Shown piece after piece: positions 63,668 through 64,000 of a stretch of 64,000 nucleotides of DNA. The DNA comes from Erythrobacter sp. HL-111 (lineage in GTDB: Bacteria > Pseudomonadota > Alphaproteobacteria > Sphingomonadales > Sphingomonadaceae): assembly GCF_900105095.1 (NCBI RefSeq), contig NZ_LT629743.1, positions 62,001 to 126,000 of the forward strand, read 5' to 3'. The position numbers and the translations under genes were made by a program. The notes beneath the pieces are model-generated. The model worked only from the letters and a program-made list of their open reading frames with translations. It did no database searches and had not been told where the DNA came from. Within the stretch, counting starts at the first letter, position 1; each line of letters begins with the position of its first letter.

Positions 63668-64000
63668 TGCCGAATCCCGCCGCCTTCAGCAGCGCCCGGG
63701 TCTCGTAGAGCGGCAGGCCCATGACCGAGGAATGGCTCCCCCGGATCCACTGGATCAGCCCTTCCGCCGCGCCCTGGATCGCGTAGCCCCCGGCCTTGCC
63801 GTTCCATTCCCCGGCCGCAAGATAGGCCGCGATCTCCTCGGCCGAAAGCGGCTTGAACCGCACCGTGTTCTCGCTCAGCCGTTCGCGCAGCGAGCCGTCG
63901 GGCGCGCGCAGGACGACGCTGGAAAGCACGGTGTGGCGACGGCCCGAAAGCAGGTTGAGGCAGGCTTCCGCATCCTCGCGGCGTTCGGTCTTGGGCAGGA
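63660..64000 (-). CDS. maf: Maf-like nucleotide pyrophosphatase, 5' end beyond window
   Basis: The C-terminal 112 residues of a Maf protein (dTTP/UTP or m7GTP pyrophosphatase, house-cleaning). Seen are LPKTERREDAEACLNLLSGR, the VRFKPLSAEEIAAYLAAGEW segment, KAGGYAIQGAAEGLI (the catalytic Asp is replaced by Ala-Glu context as in some members) and SSVMGLPLYETRALLKAAGF. The N-terminal SSSPRR-like motif is outside. The stop overlaps the next gene start. Confidence 0.88.
   Translation of the reverse strand, partial: LPKTERREDAEACLNLLSGRRHTVLSSVVLRAPDGSLRERLSENTVRFKPLSAEEIAAYLAAGEWNGKAGGYAIQGAAEGLIQWIRGSHSSVMGLPLYETRALLKAAGFGIA

Overview
The window looks like chromosomal DNA of a GC-rich alphaproteobacterium, most likely Sphingomonadales close to Erythrobacteraceae. 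The evidence is a G+C content near two thirds by eye, a CcrM-type GANTC methyltransferase with a RAMA tail, the three-gene proton-translocating transhydrogenase behind an aa3-oxidase subunit IV peptide, paired entericidin-like lipoproteins, DUF938 and DUF1285 proteins, and a maf / RNase E-G-like / yacG block. Genus is inference; no rRNA is present.

Layout. 0-9 kb: 3' truncated DNA methyltransferase, DUF885 lipoprotein, small proteins, two tandem cysteine desulfurases plus a 2Fe-2S ferredoxin, an AI-2E-type permease and a DJ-1/PfpI protein. 9-18 kb: topoisomerase IV subunit A, a secreted coiled-coil protein, CCA-adding enzyme, Nudix, DUF1285, GNAT, PQQ sugar dehydrogenase, RNase HII and a CaCA antiporter. 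18-22 kb: ccrM behind five GANTC sites and a perfect DnaA box, then folP and a PhoD-like phosphatase. 22-26 kb: first copy of a 1659-bp IS1380-family element, a decapitated SDR gene, an AT-rich orphan gene with nuclease-like residues and a two-component regulator with an altered GAFTGA loop. 26-42 kb: pntAA-pntAB-pntB, a TPR protein, a beta-helix/diheme cytochrome/hydrolase operon, dGTPase, acyl-CoA synthetase, entericidins and DMT transporters. 42-51.5 kb: cpaF and a lower-GC glycan operon broken by the second IS copy. 51.5-64 kb: glmS, a GGDEF-EAL protein, purS-purQ, a probable unannotated small RNA with its own terminator, an M16 protease, a hairpin-rich spacer, purC, tRNA-Phe, yacG, an RNase E/G-like protein and maf (cut by the window end).

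How the genes work together. CcrM methylates GANTC after replication, and its own upstream region carries GANTC palindromes beside a DnaA box, which suggests tuning by methylation state and replication. The glycan operon reads as polyprenyl-phosphate sugar synthase (GT2), membrane GT-C transferase, methyltransferase and LPG-synthase-like membrane protein; the IS cuts the transferase after about residue 468, and removing the IS and one 4-bp target duplicate restores a 557-residue reading frame. The two IS copies are inverted, 23.7 kb apart, each with its own target duplication (CTAG, ATAG), so they arrived independently. They differ, as far as I can see, only by one distal base and by six synonymous changes packed into 34 bp.
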